Origin: Streptomyces sp. NBC_01237
GTDB taxonomy: Bacteria; Actinomycetota; Actinomycetes; Streptomycetales; Streptomycetaceae
Length of the DNA: 64,000 nucleotides
NCBI RefSeq assembly: GCF_035917275.1
Contig: NZ_CP108508.1
Coordinates: forward strand, 744,001-808,000
Direction: 5' to 3'
The notes under the pieces are model-generated. The model made no database searches and was not told the DNA's origin. It was given only the letters and a program-made list of their open reading frames with translations. A program made the position numbers and the translations under genes. This document shows, piece after piece, positions 62,733-64,000 of the stretch (positions within the stretch are counted from its first letter, which is position 1; each line of letters opens with the position of its first letter).

Positions 62733-63748
62733 GCCCTGTGACCCCGCGCGTCCGTGCGGTGGCCGTGACCGCTGCCGGCGCGATGCTGGCGGCGGTCGCC
62801 GTCGTGTACACCGTGCACGCCGCCGACCGCGCCGACACCTCCTCCGCCGTCACGTCCTCGCACGTCACACCCGGCGACACCGCCGGGCTGTATCTGCGGA
62901 CGGCGAAGGGCACCGTCGCCGTCCAGCCGACGACGAGGACGGGTGGGACCGCACGCGAGGAGACAGCCCTGTCGTGCCGCCGCTTCCACACGAGCGGCGG
63001 CACGGCGGTCTGCCTGACCACCCGGCCGGGCCTGCGGCCGATGACCAGAGCGGTCATCCTCGACGACACCCTGCGCACCCGCCGCACGGTCGACTTCGGC
63101 GGGACACCGAACCGCGCCCGTGTCTCGCCGTCGGGCCGGGTGGTGTCGTGGACGGTGTTCGTCTCCGGCGACTCGTACGCGACGTCCGCGTTCTCCACCC
63201 GCACCGGCATCCTCGACACCCGCACCGGCTATCTGATCAAGAGCATGGAGACCATCCAGCTCTACCTCGACGGCAAACGCCACCACGCCCCCGACGTGAA
63301 CTACTGGGGCGTCACCTTCACCGACGACGACAACCGCTTCTACGCGACCGTGTCGACCGGTGGCAGGACCCACCTCGTCGAAGGGGACCTCAGAACGTGG
63401 AAGGCGCACACCCTGCGCACCAACGTCGAGTGCCCCTCCCTCTCCCCCGACGGAAAGCGCATCGCGTTCAAGAAGCGCGTCCGCGAGGGGGCCGGGAACC
63501 CGTGGCGGCTCCATGTCCTCGACCTGGCGACCATGCGCGAGACACCGCTCGCCGAGACGCACAGCGTCGACGACCAGGCGGCCTGGCTGGGCGACGGCAC
63601 CGTGGCCTACGCCCTCCCGCGCGGGACGAACTCCTCGGACATCTGGTCCGTACCGGCCGACGGCACCGGCACGCCCCGCCTGATCGCCCGCGACGCCTCC
63701 TCCCCCTCGTGGGTCCCGCCCGCCCGGTCGGACACGTCACCCCGATGA
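62729..63748 (+). CDS. Exported beta-propeller (TolB/PD40-like) protein
   Basis: The 339 residues start at ATG 62729 in a 4-nt overlap with the MFS gene. An N-terminal hydrophobic helix (VAVTAAGAMLAAVAVVYTVHAA) acts as a signal peptide or membrane anchor. The rest consists of beta-propeller blades with PD40-type motifs: RARVSPSGRVVSWTVF, CPSLSPDGKRIAFKKRV, LHVLDLATMRETPL, DDQAAWLGDGTVAYAL and DIWSVPADGTGTPRLI. No catalytic domain is attached. Two cysteines near residues 90 and 100 could form a disulphide. Coupling to an exporter suggests an extracytoplasmic binding or scaffold role, which is inference. Confidence 0.78.
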   Translation: MSPVTPRVRAVAVTAAGAMLAAVAVVYTVHAADRADTSSAVTSSHVTPGDTAGLYLRTAKGTVAVQPTTRTGGTAREETALSCRRFHTSGGTAVCLTTRPGLRPMTRAVILDDTLRTRRTVDFGGTPNRARVSPSGRVVSWTVFVSGDSYATSAFSTRTGILDTRTGYLIKSMETIQLYLDGKRHHAPDVNYWGVTFTDDDNRFYATVSTGGRTHLVEGDLRTWKAHTLRTNVECPSLSPDGKRIAFKKRVREGAGNPWRLHVLDLATMRETPLAETHSVDDQAAWLGDGTVAYALPRGTNSSDIWSVPADGTGTPRLIARDASSPSWVPPARSDTSPR

Positions 63749-63871
63749 CATGACGGATGCGTGATCCCTGCGCCACGTCGCTTCCCGATCACGCGGGTCT
63801 CTTCGATACTCGGTGTCATGCACTCCGAACCCAGCTCAGGGGCCGGCCGGCACTCTTCCCAGGAGGAACCG

Positions 63872-64000
63872 TTGAGAATGCTCATCAACGTCCCGGAGAC
63901 CGTGGTCGACGACGCGCTCCGGGGCATCGCCGCCGCACACCCCGAACTGACCGTCGATGTCGCCAACCGGGTGGTCGTGCGCCGCGACGCGCCCGTGGCC
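63872..64000 (+). CDS. dhaK: Dihydroxyacetone kinase subunit DhaK, 3'-truncated by window edge
   Basis: The start is taken as TTG 63872, with AGGAGG 5 nt upstream; the ATG at 63878 is in the same frame. The visible product begins MRMLINVPETVVDDALRGIA and continues AAHPELTVDVANRVVVRRDAPVA, which is the characteristic N-terminus of DhaK in actinobacteria. DhaK binds dihydroxyacetone covalently through a histidine located beyond the window edge, and DhaL and a phosphotransfer subunit usually follow. Only 43 codons are present. The gene is 123 nt after the beta-propeller gene and probably starts a separate operon. Confidence 0.82.
   Translation, partial: MRMLINVPETVVDDALRGIAAAHPELTVDVANRVVVRRDAPVA

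Overview
The window is a stretch of actinobacterial chromosome, almost certainly Streptomyces. GC is very high with strong G/C at third codon positions, GTG and TTG starts are frequent, and several genes look leaderless. The family content also fits: DUF6479, DUF6328, DUF1206, a TPR Ser/Thr kinase, a GH46 chitosanase and a GH18 chitinase with a streptomycete-type operator. I see no tRNA, rRNA, CRISPR array, insertion sequence, integrase or phage module. About 50 genes are supported, two of them cut by the window edges.

Layout. (1) 1-9.5 kb: a tightly coupled plus-strand operon for an acetylated, uronate-containing polysaccharide (two heparinase II/III-type lyases, a DUF624 membrane protein, a beta-helix protein, an SGNH esterase, a PL8 lyase and a CE7 esterase), closed by a strong terminator. 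(2) 9.6-15.5 kb, minus: TPR Ser/Thr kinase, a Cys-rich unknown and an acyl-CoA dehydrogenase, then RlmG and a small unknown. (3) 15.8-20.6 kb: secreted endonuclease I, glutaminase-STAS, a Balon/baeRF3-type ribosome hibernation factor and a 2-hydroxyacid dehydrogenase. (4) 20.9-27.3 kb, minus: succinate-semialdehyde dehydrogenase ending in a GGCTAC tandem repeat, an anti-sigma-type ATPase, and a PaoABC-like molybdenum oxidoreductase operon. (5) 27.5-33.2 kb: small stress-type and membrane proteins (DUF6479, two VOC proteins, DUF6328, GNAT, DUF1206, DUF1992), a decayed gene and a tyrosine phosphatase. (6) 33.5-38.6 kb: mutA-mutB-meaB. (7) 39-41.9 kb: a short Rho paralogue with an altered RNA-binding site, and phosphoglucomutase. 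(8) 42.1-46.5 kb, minus: GH18 chitinase and a sugar-acid operon (DUF6807, 2-hydroxyacid dehydrogenase, enolase superfamily) with a LacI-type operator. (9) 46.7-58.8 kb: ArsR regulator/hydrolase pair, secreted PAF-AH-like hydrolase, long-form GAPDH, a histidine kinase/ABC exporter/response regulator set, and a beta-lactamase-like hydrolase divergent from TetR. (10) 59.2-64 kb: a three-domain chitosanase/F5-8C/metallophosphatase, an MFS transporter with a beta-propeller protein, and the start of dhaK.

The themes are extracellular polymer use (uronate polysaccharides, chitin, chitosan, DNA, phosphate esters), propionate/methylmalonyl-CoA metabolism, and stress or dormancy functions. The most unusual items are the chitosanase-phosphatase fusion, the Rho paralogue that keeps its ATPase motor but has lost the aromatic primary RNA-binding residues, and an AT-rich imperfect inverted repeat shared by the upstream regions of three unlinked stress-type genes.
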